A DNA stretch of 21,481 bases. Source: CAZXNF01 sp050741255. Its GTDB lineage: Bacteria; Pseudomonadota; Gammaproteobacteria; Burkholderiales; SG8-41. The DNA is taken from assembly GCA_050741255.1 (NCBI GenBank), contig JBOIEQ010000069.1, positions 1 through 21,481 on the forward strand. The letters run 5' to 3'. Shown here in pieces: positions 6,707-13,944 of the stretch; position 1 is the first letter of the stretch; every line of letters starts with the position of its first letter. The translations under genes and the position numbers were made by a program. The notes beneath the pieces are model-generated. The model was not told where the DNA came from. It searched no databases and was given only the letters and a program-made list of their open reading frames with translations.

Positions 6707-7192
6707 GTGCGTCCGCTGCGCCTCGCGCTGGACACCAATGTCTGGCTCGACTGGCTGGTGTTCGATGACCCGCTGATACAACCGCTCAAGGCCGCCGTCG
6801 CCGCGGGCCGTGCCGGCATCGTGATCGACGACCCCTGCGAGGACGAACTCATCCGCGTGCTGGCCTATCCCGTGCGCAAGGTCGTGCCGGAGGTGCCCGT
6901 GCAGGCGGCACGGCTGGCGGAATGCCGCCGGATCACTTCAGGATTCAGGATTCAGGAGGCTGGATTCAGCGGTACTAGCCCCGGGCTCGCGCCGCTGCCG
7001 GTCTGCAGCGACCCCGACGATCAGAAATTCCTCGAACTCGCGCGCAACGCCGACGCGGACTGTCTGGTCACCAAGGACAAGGCCTTGCTCGTGTTGGCCC
7101 GGCACAAACGGCTGCCGCCCCCGTTTCGCATCCTGACGCCGGCGCAAATAGCCGCGTTGCCGGCGCTATATGAGGACTTGCGGGCGTTATAA
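6707..7192 (+). CDS. PIN-domain toxin-like ribonuclease
   Basis: A 161-residue PIN-domain protein of the kind annotated as putative toxin component (COG1569-like). The acidic Mg-binding residues can be placed at Asp9 (ALDTN), Glu47 (DELIRVL), Asp105 within SDPDDQKFLELA (101-112), and Asp124 (LVTKD). PIN toxins cleave RNA. The GTG start is 15 nt after the dioxygenase stop, and the N-terminal MRPLRLALDTN fits the family directly. Residues about 76-95 (RITSGFRIQEAGFSGTSPGL) look like an insert relative to the family, and its DNA contains tandem TTCAGGA heptamers. The stop codon lies inside the palindrome that precedes the AbrB-type antitoxin gene. Confidence 0.85.
   Translation: MRPLRLALDTNVWLDWLVFDDPLIQPLKAAVAAGRAGIVIDDPCEDELIRVLAYPVRKVVPEVPVQAARLAECRRITSGFRIQEAGFSGTSPGLAPLPVCSDPDDQKFLELARNADADCLVTKDKALLVLARHKRLPPPFRILTPAQIAALPALYEDLRAL
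6937..6969 (+). repeat. 7-bp tandem repeat (TTCAGGA) inside the PIN gene
   Basis: Three perfect consecutive TTCAGGA units (6937-6957) are followed by a diverged unit GGCTGGA (6958-6964) and a partial unit TTCAG (6965-6969). Because the unit is not a multiple of three, gain or loss of one copy would shift the PIN reading frame. Confidence 0.85.
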
Positions 7193-7211
7193 CATTCGTT
7201 ATAATGCCCGC
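7178..7211 (+). promoter_or_regulatory. antitoxin-toxin promoter and palindromic operator
   Basis: GCGGGCGTTATAAC (7180-7193), ATTC, then GTTATAATGCCCGC (7198-7211) form 14-bp arms with a single mismatch, ending at the base before the antitoxin ATG (7212). The right arm contains an exact TATAAT (7200-7205), with TTGCGG (7178-7183) 16 bp upstream as a possible -35. This is the arrangement expected for an AbrB/Doc operon autorepressed by its antitoxin. The predicted transcription start falls at or next to the ATG, and no Shine-Dalgarno is present. Confidence 0.6.
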
Positions 7212-7436
7212 ATGGCCTCCGTCAAAATCACCGGCATCGGCAATTCCGTGGGCGTGATCCTGCCGCGCGAGCTTGTGTCCAAACTACGGGTCATGCAAGG
7301 CGACACGCTGTACGTGGTCGAGACACCCAACGGCATCGAACTCACCCCCTACAAGCCGTCGTTCGCGCGCCAGATGGATGCGGCCGAAGAACTGATGCGC
7401 GACAACCGCGACGTACTGCGCAAGCTCGCGCAGTAA
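7212..7436 (+). CDS. AbrB/MazE/SpoVT-type antitoxin
   Basis: A 74-residue protein with an N-terminal swapped-hairpin AbrB DNA-binding domain (residues 4-46; VKITGIGNSVGVILPRELV is the hallmark) and a C-terminal helical tail (47-74) that should wrap the toxin. The ATG at 7212 is preferred over an upstream in-frame ATG (7170), because the extra residues would be encoded by the palindrome and the end of the PIN gene and do not match the family. The toxin gene starts 3 nt after the stop. It probably neutralises Doc and represses its own promoter at the adjoining palindrome. Whether it also controls the PIN toxin upstream is unknown. Confidence 0.92.
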   Translation: MASVKITGIGNSVGVILPRELVSKLRVMQGDTLYVVETPNGIELTPYKPSFARQMDAAEELMRDNRDVLRKLAQ

Positions 7437-7439
7437 CCG

Positions 7440-7850
7440 ATGCGCGAACCCGTCTGGATCCTCGACGAGATCGTTCCCGCCATCCACCAGCGCCAGCTCG
7501 CCGAACATGGCGGCGGCACCGGAATCCGGGACGCGGGTCTCCTGGCGTCGGCCCTGGCCAAACCCCGGCAGCTGTTCGCCGACGGCGGTGCCGACGTCAC
7601 GCTGCCGCAATTGGCCGCGTCGTACGCCGCGGGCATCGCCCACAACCACCCCTTTGTTGACGGCAACAAGCGTACGGCATTCGTCGTGTGCCTGTTGTTC
7701 CTGCGCGAGAACGGCTTCGATGTGGAAGCCTCGCAGGAAGAGAAGTACGAGGCATTCCTGCAGCTTGCCGCGGGCTCGCTGCCCGAAGCGCAACTGGCTG
7801 AGTGGCTGAAAAAGCGGCTGAAGCGCCGGCGGCGGTCCAAGGCCACTTGA
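7440..7850 (+). CDS. doc: Doc-family (Fic fold) toxin
   Basis: A 136-residue death-on-curing family protein. The Fic-type motif is HPFVDGNKRTA (70-80). The NKR ending, rather than NGR, is typical of Doc, which phosphorylates EF-Tu rather than AMPylating targets. GIRDAGLLASALAKP (28-42) matches the conserved Doc N-terminal helix region. The C-terminus is strongly basic (LKKRLKRRRRSK). It begins 3 nt after the AbrB-type antitoxin gene, so translation is probably coupled, and the pair is a standard AbrB-Doc module. All key motif residues are present, so it should be active. Confidence 0.92.
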   Translation: MREPVWILDEIVPAIHQRQLAEHGGGTGIRDAGLLASALAKPRQLFADGGADVTLPQLAASYAAGIAHNHPFVDGNKRTAFVVCLLFLRENGFDVEASQEEKYEAFLQLAAGSLPEAQLAEWLKKRLKRRRRSKAT

Positions 7851-7884
7851 GAATCTTTTACTCGACCCAAGGTCACAGGCCAGG

Positions 7885-7918
7885 CGCGAGGCCGCATAAC
7901 ACCCGCCTCGCGTAGAAT
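7885..7918 (+). promoter_or_regulatory. inverted repeat and possible -10 upstream of pepN
   Basis: CGCGAGGC (7885-7892) and GCCTCGCG (7905-7912) form 8-bp arms with a 12-nt loop. They are directly followed by TAGAAT (7913-7918), a plausible -10. No convincing -35 is visible. The hairpin lacks a T-run, so it is more likely regulatory than a terminator. Confidence 0.3.
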
Positions 7919-7955
7919 TGCCGCCCTTCTGGCCTCAGCCCCGGAATCTCCCATC

Positions 7956-10604
7956 ATGCGCGACCCCGCTCCCAAGACCATCTTCCTCCGCGACTACACG
8001 CCGCCGGCCTTCCTGATCGACGCCGTCGATCTCGACGTGGACATCCGCGACGACGCCACGCGCGTGCGGGCCCGGCTGCTGGTTCGCCGCAATCCCGCGT
8101 CTTCCCAACCGAACGAACCACTACGCCTGAACGGCGAGGCGCTGGAGCTGGAAGCCGTGTCACTCAACGGGCGTGCGCTCGTCGCCGGCCAGTTCACCGT
8201 CGAGCCGGAACTGCTGATGGTGCCGGGCGTGCCCGACCAGTTCACGCTGGAGACCACCAGCCGCATCCATCCGGAAAAAAACACCGCGCTCGAGGGCCTT
8301 TACGCCTCCAGGACCGGTTACTTCACGCAATGCGAGGCGGAAGGCTTCCGCCGCATCACCTGGTTCATCGACCGCCCGGATGTGATGGCGAAGTACACCG
8401 TGACCATCCATGCCGCGCGCGAGCGCTTTCCGGTGCTGCTCTCCAACGGCAACCGCGTCGGCGAGGGCAAGGAAAACGGCGGCCGCCACTGGGCGAAGTT
8501 CGTCGATCCCTTCCCCAAGCCTTCTTACCTGTTCGCGCTGGTCGCGGGCAAGCTCGACGTGACCGAGGAGAAGATCGTCACGCGTTCGGGCCGCACCGTC
8601 ACGCTGGGCCTCTACGTGGAGCCCGGCAAGCTCGATTCCGTGACCTTCGCGATGCTGGCGCTCAAACGGGCCATCAAGTGGGACGAGGATACCTACGGCC
8701 TGGAACTCGACCTCGACCACTACAAGATCGTGGCGGTGGGCGACTTCAACTCCGGCGCGATGGAGAACAAGGGCCTCAACATCTTCAACACCAAGTACCT
8801 GCTCGCGACGCCCGAGATCGCGACCGACGTCGACTACATGAACGTCGACCGCGTGATCGCGCACGAGTACTTCCACAACTGGACCGGCGACCGCGTCACC
8901 TGCCGCGACTGGTTCCAGCTGTCGCTGAAGGAAGGCCTCACCGTGTTCCGCGACCAGGAATACGGCGCCGACGTGTATTCGCGCGCGGTGCAGCGCATCC
9001 AGGAAGTGCGCGGCCTGCGCTCGGCGCAGTTCCCGGAGGATGCCGGCCCGATGGCGCATCCGGTGCGGCCGCAGTCGTACATGGAGATCCGCAACTTCTA
9101 CACCATGACCGTGTACGAAAAAGGCGCGGAAGTCGTGCGCATGATCCAGACGCTGGTGGGCCGCGACGGCTTCCGCAAGGGCATGGACCTCTACTTCCAG
9201 CGCCACGACGGGCAGGCGGTGACCTGCGACGATTTCGCGCAGGCGATGGCGGATGCGAACGGCATCGACCTCACCCAGTTCAAGCGCTGGTACGACCAGG
9301 CCGGCACGCCGGTGGTGGACGTCAAGGGCGAGTACGATCCGGCGCAAAAAACCTACACGCTGACAGTGCGGCAGTCGTGCCCGCCGACGCCCGGCCAGGA
9401 GACGAAGCTGCCCTTCCACATCCCGTTCGCGGTCGGGCTGGTCGGGCCGGACGGCGCGAACCTGCCGCTGCACCTGGCGGGTGAAGCTGCGCCGCACGCG
9501 GCGCCGACGCGCGTGCTGTCGCTCACCGAAGCCGGGCAGCGCTTCACCTTCACGCAGGTTCCCGCACGCCCGGTGCCTTCGCTCGCGCGCGGCTTCTCCG
9601 CGCCGGTGGTCGTGAAATACCCCTACTCCGACGCCGACCTCACGCACCTGCTCGCGCACGACGCCGACAGCTTCAACCGCTGGGAAGCCGGCCAACGGCT
9701 CGCGCTGACCCTGATCCTGCGCGGCATCGAGGCCCGGCGCGACGGCAAGCCCGTGGACGTGCCGGCAAGCTTCATCGAGGCGATCGGCCGTGTCCTGCGC
9801 GACGCGCCCCGCGACCCGGCGTTCGCCGCCGAGGCGCTGCGGCTGCCGGCAGAGACCTACATTGCCGAGCAGATGGACGTGGTGGACCCGGACGCCATCC
9901 ACGAAGTCCGCAACGCGGTGATGAAAAAGCTCGCCGCGGCGCTCGCCACCGGCTTCAAGTCCGCCTATGACGCCAACACGGTGGCGGGGCCCTACGCGCC
10001 GGAACCCGCCGCCATCGGCAAGCGCACCCTGAAGAACGTCGCGCTGGGCTACCTCATGGAACTCGACGATGCCGCCTCGCGCGCCCTGTGCAAACGGCAG
10101 TTCGACACCGCCGACAACATGACCGACCGCATGGCGGCGCTGGCCTTGCTCGCCAACAGCGACGGCGCGGAGCGCGCACCGGCGCTCGCGGCGTTCTACG
10201 AACGCGCCCAGGACGATCCCCTGCTGCTCGACAAGTGGCTGGCGGTGCAGGCGACGGCGCGCCTGCCCTCGGCGCTCGACGAGGTCAAACGCCTGACCCG
10301 GCATCCCGCCTTCGACCTGAAGAACCCGAACAAGGTGTACTCGCTGATCCGCGCGTTCTGCGCGGCGAACCACGTGCGTTTCCACGCCGCGGACGGCGGC
10401 GGCTATGCGTTCGCCGCGGACCAGATCCTCCTGATCCAGAAACTCAATCCGCAGGTGGGCGCCCGCATCGCGCGCTGCTTCGACCGCTGGAAGAAGTTCG
10501 ACGCCGGCCGCCAGGCGCACGCGCGCGCCGCACTGGAACGCATCCTGCACGCGCCGGACCTGTCGAAGGACGTCGCGGAGATCGTCTCCAAGGCGCTCGC
10601 ATGA
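7956..10604 (+). CDS. pepN: aminopeptidase N (M1 family)
   Basis: An 882-residue cytosolic zinc aminopeptidase, the normal size for bacterial PepN, and alignable with the E. coli enzyme over its whole length. The exopeptidase signature GAMEN is at 267-271. The zinc site HEYFH is at 303-307, with the third ligand Glu326 in LSLKEGLTVF. TQCEAEGFR (124-132) and TALEGLY (110-116) are also conserved. The C-terminal DUF3458-like Ig and helical domains are complete, ending IVSKALA. It removes N-terminal residues (Ala preferred) during peptide turnover. GGAA lies 9 nt before the ATG. Its stop overlaps the ATG of the next gene (ATGA). No defects are visible. Confidence 0.97.
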   Translation: MRDPAPKTIFLRDYTPPAFLIDAVDLDVDIRDDATRVRARLLVRRNPASSQPNEPLRLNGEALELEAVSLNGRALVAGQFTVEPELLMVPGVPDQFTLETTSRIHPEKNTALEGLYASRTGYFTQCEAEGFRRITWFIDRPDVMAKYTVTIHAARERFPVLLSNGNRVGEGKENGGRHWAKFVDPFPKPSYLFALVAGKLDVTEEKIVTRSGRTVTLGLYVEPGKLDSVTFAMLALKRAIKWDEDTYGLELDLDHYKIVAVGDFNSGAMENKGLNIFNTKYLLATPEIATDVDYMNVDRVIAHEYFHNWTGDRVTCRDWFQLSLKEGLTVFRDQEYGADVYSRAVQRIQEVRGLRSAQFPEDAGPMAHPVRPQSYMEIRNFYTMTVYEKGAEVVRMIQTLVGRDGFRKGMDLYFQRHDGQAVTCDDFAQAMADANGIDLTQFKRWYDQAGTPVVDVKGEYDPAQKTYTLTVRQSCPPTPGQETKLPFHIPFAVGLVGPDGANLPLHLAGEAAPHAAPTRVLSLTEAGQRFTFTQVPARPVPSLARGFSAPVVVKYPYSDADLTHLLAHDADSFNRWEAGQRLALTLILRGIEARRDGKPVDVPASFIEAIGRVLRDAPRDPAFAAEALRLPAETYIAEQMDVVDPDAIHEVRNAVMKKLAAALATGFKSAYDANTVAGPYAPEPAAIGKRTLKNVALGYLMELDDAASRALCKRQFDTADNMTDRMAALALLANSDGAERAPALAAFYERAQDDPLLLDKWLAVQATARLPSALDEVKRLTRHPAFDLKNPNKVYSLIRAFCAANHVRFHAADGGGYAFAADQILLIQKLNPQVGARIARCFDRWKKFDAGRQAHARAALERILHAPDLSKDVAEIVSKALA

Positions 10605-11098
10605 GCCCGCGGCGCGGCCTTTGCCTGTTGCCTGCGCTGCTGTTCGCCACGCACGCCCTGGCTGCCGACCAGATCGAAGTCATCGGCACGTCCGCCGGTC
10701 TGTCGCCACCTCCGCCCCCGGTCACGGTCTGCTCGACACCGGATTGCGCGACTGTCGTCTCGGTCATCGGGCTGGGCAAACAGTGGAAGCAGGTGAAGCG
10801 CATGGACGGTTCGGGCGTCTACATGGGAGAAGCACCCGACCTCTACGGCGACCCAACCCCGCTCTCCAACATGGCCGACAGCGGCCTGATGACAGGCTCG
10901 CCGATCTACTCCGCTCAGGACGAAGCACTGGCGCCGATGGCCGGTGAGTACGGCCTGGTGCGCGACGAAAACCTGTGGCACATCGTGGTGCGCTTCGACG
11001 ATGGCACGACGCGCACGCTCGAACAGAACTACCCGCCGCTGTTCCAGGCGGGTGCGCGGGTGCGTGTCGACGGCCGCCGGTTGCAGCTCGCGCAATGA
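10601..11098 (+). CDS. exported hypothetical protein
   Basis: A 165-residue protein with a clear signal peptide (SPRRGLCLLPALLFATHALA, cleavage before ADQ at about residue 22). There are two cysteines around a Pro-rich segment (LSPPPPPVTVCSTPDC, 34-49), a middle segment with no recognised motif, and a C-terminal small beta-module, VVRFDDGTTRTLEQNYPP then GARVRVDGRRL. That C-terminal module resembles the domain following the glycine zipper in SlyB/17-kDa-antigen-like envelope proteins, but no glycine zipper is seen, so the link is weak. It starts in an ATGA overlap with pepN and is presumably co-transcribed with it. The function is unknown, and its location is predicted to be periplasmic. Confidence 0.8.
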   Translation: MSPRRGLCLLPALLFATHALAADQIEVIGTSAGLSPPPPPVTVCSTPDCATVVSVIGLGKQWKQVKRMDGSGVYMGEAPDLYGDPTPLSNMADSGLMTGSPIYSAQDEALAPMAGEYGLVRDENLWHIVVRFDDGTTRTLEQNYPPLFQAGARVRVDGRRLQLAQ

Positions 11099-11130
11099 CG
11101 GCACCGGGGCTGTAAACCGGCTACTGAGTG

Positions 11131-12015
11131 ATGCGCTTCGCGTCCTGGTGCGGGCTGGGAGTACTGTTGCTGGTCGCCGGTACGGTCTGCGCGGCCGCTC
11201 CCGCACTGGAAATCCTTCCGCCCGCCACACCCGCGACCGCAGCCGCCTGCATCGGCCGGCCGGCCGACGCCGTGCCCGACACGCGTGTCACCTGTGGCCG
11301 GCGCGACATCGCAGCGGCGTGGTTCACGGAGCCGACGGATCGCTACCAGCACGGCGCCCTGGGCGATTTCATCGAAGCCGCCACGCTCAAGGTGCGGTTA
11401 CGGCAGGGTACCGAGCTGCGTTTCACCCTTGCGGATGATTCGGTCTTTGAAGACCTGGAACCGCGGCTCGCGGACCTCGACGGCGACGGCCGCGACGAGG
11501 TGCTCGTCGTTCGCAGCAACCCGCGAACCGGCGCCGCGCTGGCGGTGTTCGGCGTGCGCGAGGGGCGCCTGGCATTGCTGGCGGAAGCAGCGCCGATCGG
11601 CCGCGGCAATCGCTGGCTGAATCCGGTGGGGGTCGCCGATCTCGACGGCGATGGTTCGCCGGAAATCGCGGTCGTGCTGACACCGCACATCGGTGGCACG
11701 CTGGTCGTCTACCGCTATACGGGCTCGGCACTGCAGGAACGTGCTCGCCTTTCCGGCTTCTCCAACCACGCGCTGGGCTCGCACGCGCTTTCAGGTGCGG
11801 CCATCGTCGATGCGGATGGCGATGGACGCATGGACCTCGTGGTACCGTCAGCCGACCGCCGCGTCATCCGCGTGATTGCCTTCGACGACGGCAAGCTGCG
11901 CGAAATCGCCGCGGTACCTTTGCCCGCGGCGGCGGCGGGGAACATCACGACGGAGGCCCGCGGCGTGACCGTTCCGCTCGCGGACGGCAGACGCGCGCGC
12001 ATTACCTGGCGATGA
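11131..12015 (+). CDS. exported FG-GAP/VCBS repeat protein with three DxDxDG sites
   Basis: A 294-residue secreted or periplasmic protein. The signal segment spans residues 3-22 (ending VCAAAP). Three calcium-loop motifs are evenly spaced, about 55 residues apart: DLDGDGRDE (115-123), DLDGDGSPE (170-178) and DADGDGRMD (227-235). Each precedes a short hydrophobic strand, as in FG-GAP/integrin-like beta-propeller blades. Two cysteines (40 and 55) may form a disulfide in the N-terminal part. The role is unknown, though adhesion or envelope binding is typical of the fold. ATG 11131 is used; a GTG one codon earlier is possible and neither has a clear Shine-Dalgarno. The stop overlaps the start of the HAD gene. 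Confidence 0.8.
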   Translation: MRFASWCGLGVLLLVAGTVCAAAPALEILPPATPATAAACIGRPADAVPDTRVTCGRRDIAAAWFTEPTDRYQHGALGDFIEAATLKVRLRQGTELRFTLADDSVFEDLEPRLADLDGDGRDEVLVVRSNPRTGAALAVFGVREGRLALLAEAAPIGRGNRWLNPVGVADLDGDGSPEIAVVLTPHIGGTLVVYRYTGSALQERARLSGFSNHALGSHALSGAAIVDADGDGRMDLVVPSADRRVIRVIAFDDGKLREIAAVPLPAAAAGNITTEARGVTVPLADGRRARITWR

Positions 12016-12629
12016 GCGCGGCCGATGCCGTTCTTTTCGACCTCGGCAAGGTCCTGCTCGACTGGGATCCGCGCTACTACTATAAGCAGTTCTTTCCGGA
12101 CGATGCAGCGGGTCTCGAGCGGTTCGTGACGCAGGCGGTCGGACCCGACTTCATCCTCGCCATGGACGCCGGTCGCCCGGCCGCGGAAGTCATTCCCGAA
12201 CGCTGCGCGCGTTTCCCGGATGACGCCGCCCTGATCGCGCGCTGGCCTGAGGGCTGGCCGCGGATGCTGCGCGGCCCCATCGCCGGCACCGTCGAGATCC
12301 TGCGCGAGCTTAAAGCGCGCGGGACCCGACTTTACGCGCTGACCAACTTTTCGACGGAGACCTGGCCGGTCGCGCGGGCGCGCTTCGAGTTTCTGGGCTG
12401 GTTCGAGGACACGATCGTGTCCGGTGAGCACGGCCTGATCAAACCCGACCCCCGCATTTACGCACTGGCGATCGGGCGCTGCCGCCTCGATCCGTCACGC
12501 ACCGTGTTCATCGATGACGCGCCGGCCAATGTGGCGGCCGGGCGCACGGCGGGGTTCGACGCCCTGCTGTTCGAAACGCCGGAGAAACTGCGTGCGGACC
12601 TGCAGGCCCGCGGACTGCTGGACGGCTAG
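12012..12629 (+). CDS. HAD-superfamily (subfamily IA) hydrolase, YihX-like
   Basis: A 205-residue HAD phosphatase-like protein. Motif I is FDLGKVLLDWD with nucleophile Asp10; the usual second Asp is Gly12, as in YihX-type enzymes (DLGNV). Motif II is LTNFS (Thr111), motif III is Lys144 in GLIKPDPRIY, and motif IV is FIDDAPAN (Asp168, Asp169). An alpha-helical cap (about 20-90) is present. A sugar phosphate or other small phosphoester is the likely substrate. It begins in an ATGA overlap with the FG-GAP protein gene. Its stop codon TAG overlaps the stop of the convergent DUF1840 gene in the palindrome CTAG. Confidence 0.9.
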   Translation: MSAADAVLFDLGKVLLDWDPRYYYKQFFPDDAAGLERFVTQAVGPDFILAMDAGRPAAEVIPERCARFPDDAALIARWPEGWPRMLRGPIAGTVEILRELKARGTRLYALTNFSTETWPVARARFEFLGWFEDTIVSGEHGLIKPDPRIYALAIGRCRLDPSRTVFIDDAPANVAAGRTAGFDALLFETPEKLRADLQARGLLDG

Positions 12630-12916
12630 CGGCTGACGTCCCAGGTGACGGCGGCGTTCTTCTTTGCCGAGCGTTCGAGCAGGTCGATCAGCGGTACCGC
12701 GCGCTTGCGCAGCGTGACGCTGCCGTCGTCATCCGCCGCCGCGTGCGGATCCGCGCCGGTGGCGCCGCCCTTCAGGCGCGCCAGGGCGGCCGGAATGTCG
12801 GCCGCCAGCACCGCGCCGGGCAAGTCGCCGCTCATGCCCATGAGTTTCAGCAGGGGCACGGCCACGTCGCCGAACATCACGAAACTGCCGGCCTTGCTGT
12901 CGAATTTGACCAACAT
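12626..12916 (-). CDS. DUF1840 domain protein
   Basis: A 96-residue protein matching the DUF1840 family as I remember it: MLVKFDSKAGSFVMFGDVAV at the start, LLKLMGMSGDLPGAV (22-36), DIPAALARLKGG (40-51), and a C-terminal AVPLIDLLERSAKKNAAVTWD. The family is small, probably cytosolic, common in betaproteobacteria and without known function. AAGGTG stands 8 nt before the ATG. Upstream on the minus strand CTGACA lies 17 bp before a poor -10 (TGTTAA), a weak promoter candidate. It is divergent from pirin and convergent with the HAD gene, sharing a CTAG stop overlap. Confidence 0.9.
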   Translation of the reverse strand: MLVKFDSKAGSFVMFGDVAVPLLKLMGMSGDLPGAVLAADIPAALARLKGGATGADPHAAADDDGSVTLRKRAVPLIDLLERSAKKNAAVTWDVSR

Positions 12917-12991
12917 GATGGCGACACCTTAACAGGATCATTTTCGCGGTCTGTCAGGCCGCCTCTGACGCCCGTTATTCTATGATGCGGG
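12917..12991. promoter_or_regulatory. divergent promoter region DUF1840 / pirin
   Basis: This 75-bp region contains GTCAG (12953-12957) and CTGAC (12965-12969) as a short inverted repeat, and TATGAT (12981-12986) as a possible pirin -10. The pirin ATG (12992) has no Shine-Dalgarno. ATGCGGG (12985-12991) can pair with CCCGCAT (13004-13010), placing the start codon in a hairpin loop. Confidence 0.3.
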
Positions 12992-13861
12992 ATGGCCACC
13001 CCACCCGCATTGCTCAAACCCCACACCAAGGACCTCGGCGGCTTCAGCGTGCGCCGCCTGCTGCCGGGCTTCCCGCACAAGCTGGTCGGTCCCTTCATCT
13101 TCTTCGATCACATGGGGCCCGCCGATTTCGCCCCCGGGCATGGCATCGACGTGCGTCCGCATCCGCACATCGGGCTTGCCACTGTCACTTATCTGTTCGA
13201 CGGCGCGATGATGCATCGCGACAGTCTCGGCACCGTGCAGCGCATCGAACCCGGAGATGTGAACTGGATGACCGCCGGTTCCGGCATCGTGCATTCCGAA
13301 CGCTCGCCGGACACGGAGCGTGCCGGCGGCCACCGTCTGCACGGCATCCAGACCTGGGTCGCGCTGCCCGCGGCCCGGGAAGAGGACGCACCCGGATTCG
13401 CCCACGTGCCGCGGGCGCGACTGCCGGTCATCACGCGCCCCGGCGTCGAGATGCGGCTCATCGTCGGCACCGCGTTTGGCGAAACGGCGCCCACACCCTT
13501 CTACTCGCCGATCTTCTATCTCGCCGCTGAAATTGCCCCGGGGGCCACCCTGCTGCTGCCGCCCGAACATGAAGAACGCGCCGTTTACGCGGTGGAGGGC
13601 GATCTCGTTGTCGACGGGGTACCGGTACCCGCCACGCACCTTGCCGTGCTGGCACCCGGCGGCGACGCGATCATCGAGAGCCCCGCCGGCGCGCGCGTCA
13701 TGCTGTTCGGCGGCGCGAAGCTCGACGGTGATCGCTTCATCTGGTGGAACTTTGTTTCCAGTTCGCGGGAAAAAATCGAGGCGGCGAAGGCCCGCTGGCT
13801 GGCGCAAGGCTTCCCGCCGGTGCCGGACGAGACGGAATTCATTCCGTTGCCCGCGCAATAA
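12992..13861 (+). CDS. pirin family protein
   Basis: A 289-residue bicupin. The N-terminal cupin metal site is complete: His57 and His59 in DVRPHPHIGLATVTY, and His101 and Glu103 in GSGIVHSE. Further hallmarks are FIFFDHMGPADF (35-46), GIQTWVALP and the C-terminal cupin EERAVYAVEGDL, then FGGAKLDGDRFIWWNFV. Pirins bind Fe or other metals; some members are quercetinases, others redox-linked regulators, and sequence alone does not decide here. It is divergent from DUF1840. No Shine-Dalgarno is visible, so translation may be leaderless or use an unusual start context. The next gene starts about 80 nt downstream. Confidence 0.95.
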   Translation: MATPPALLKPHTKDLGGFSVRRLLPGFPHKLVGPFIFFDHMGPADFAPGHGIDVRPHPHIGLATVTYLFDGAMMHRDSLGTVQRIEPGDVNWMTAGSGIVHSERSPDTERAGGHRLHGIQTWVALPAAREEDAPGFAHVPRARLPVITRPGVEMRLIVGTAFGETAPTPFYSPIFYLAAEIAPGATLLLPPEHEERAVYAVEGDLVVDGVPVPATHLAVLAPGGDAIIESPAGARVMLFGGAKLDGDRFIWWNFVSSSREKIEAAKARWLAQGFPPVPDETEFIPLPAQ

Positions 13862-13944
13862 CATGGCGTATCCGGCTTCACTGCCTGCGCCAGCCTTGCC
13901 TTGCCTGATGCCGGCTGACGTCGTCGATCCGGCAACACACCCCA

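Noticed and set aside
6937..6969. Repeat as the start of a CRISPR or integron-like array
   Set aside because: The units are 7 bp, directly tandem with no spacers, and lie inside a coding region.
7885..7912. Hairpin upstream of pepN as a doc terminator
   Set aside because: The stem is good, but no T-run follows on either strand. It is kept only as an inverted repeat.
8160..10550. 796-codon open frame antisense to pepN
   Set aside because: pepN is certain on the plus strand, and the antisense frame is His/Arg/Val-rich with no domain, a typical GC-driven shadow.
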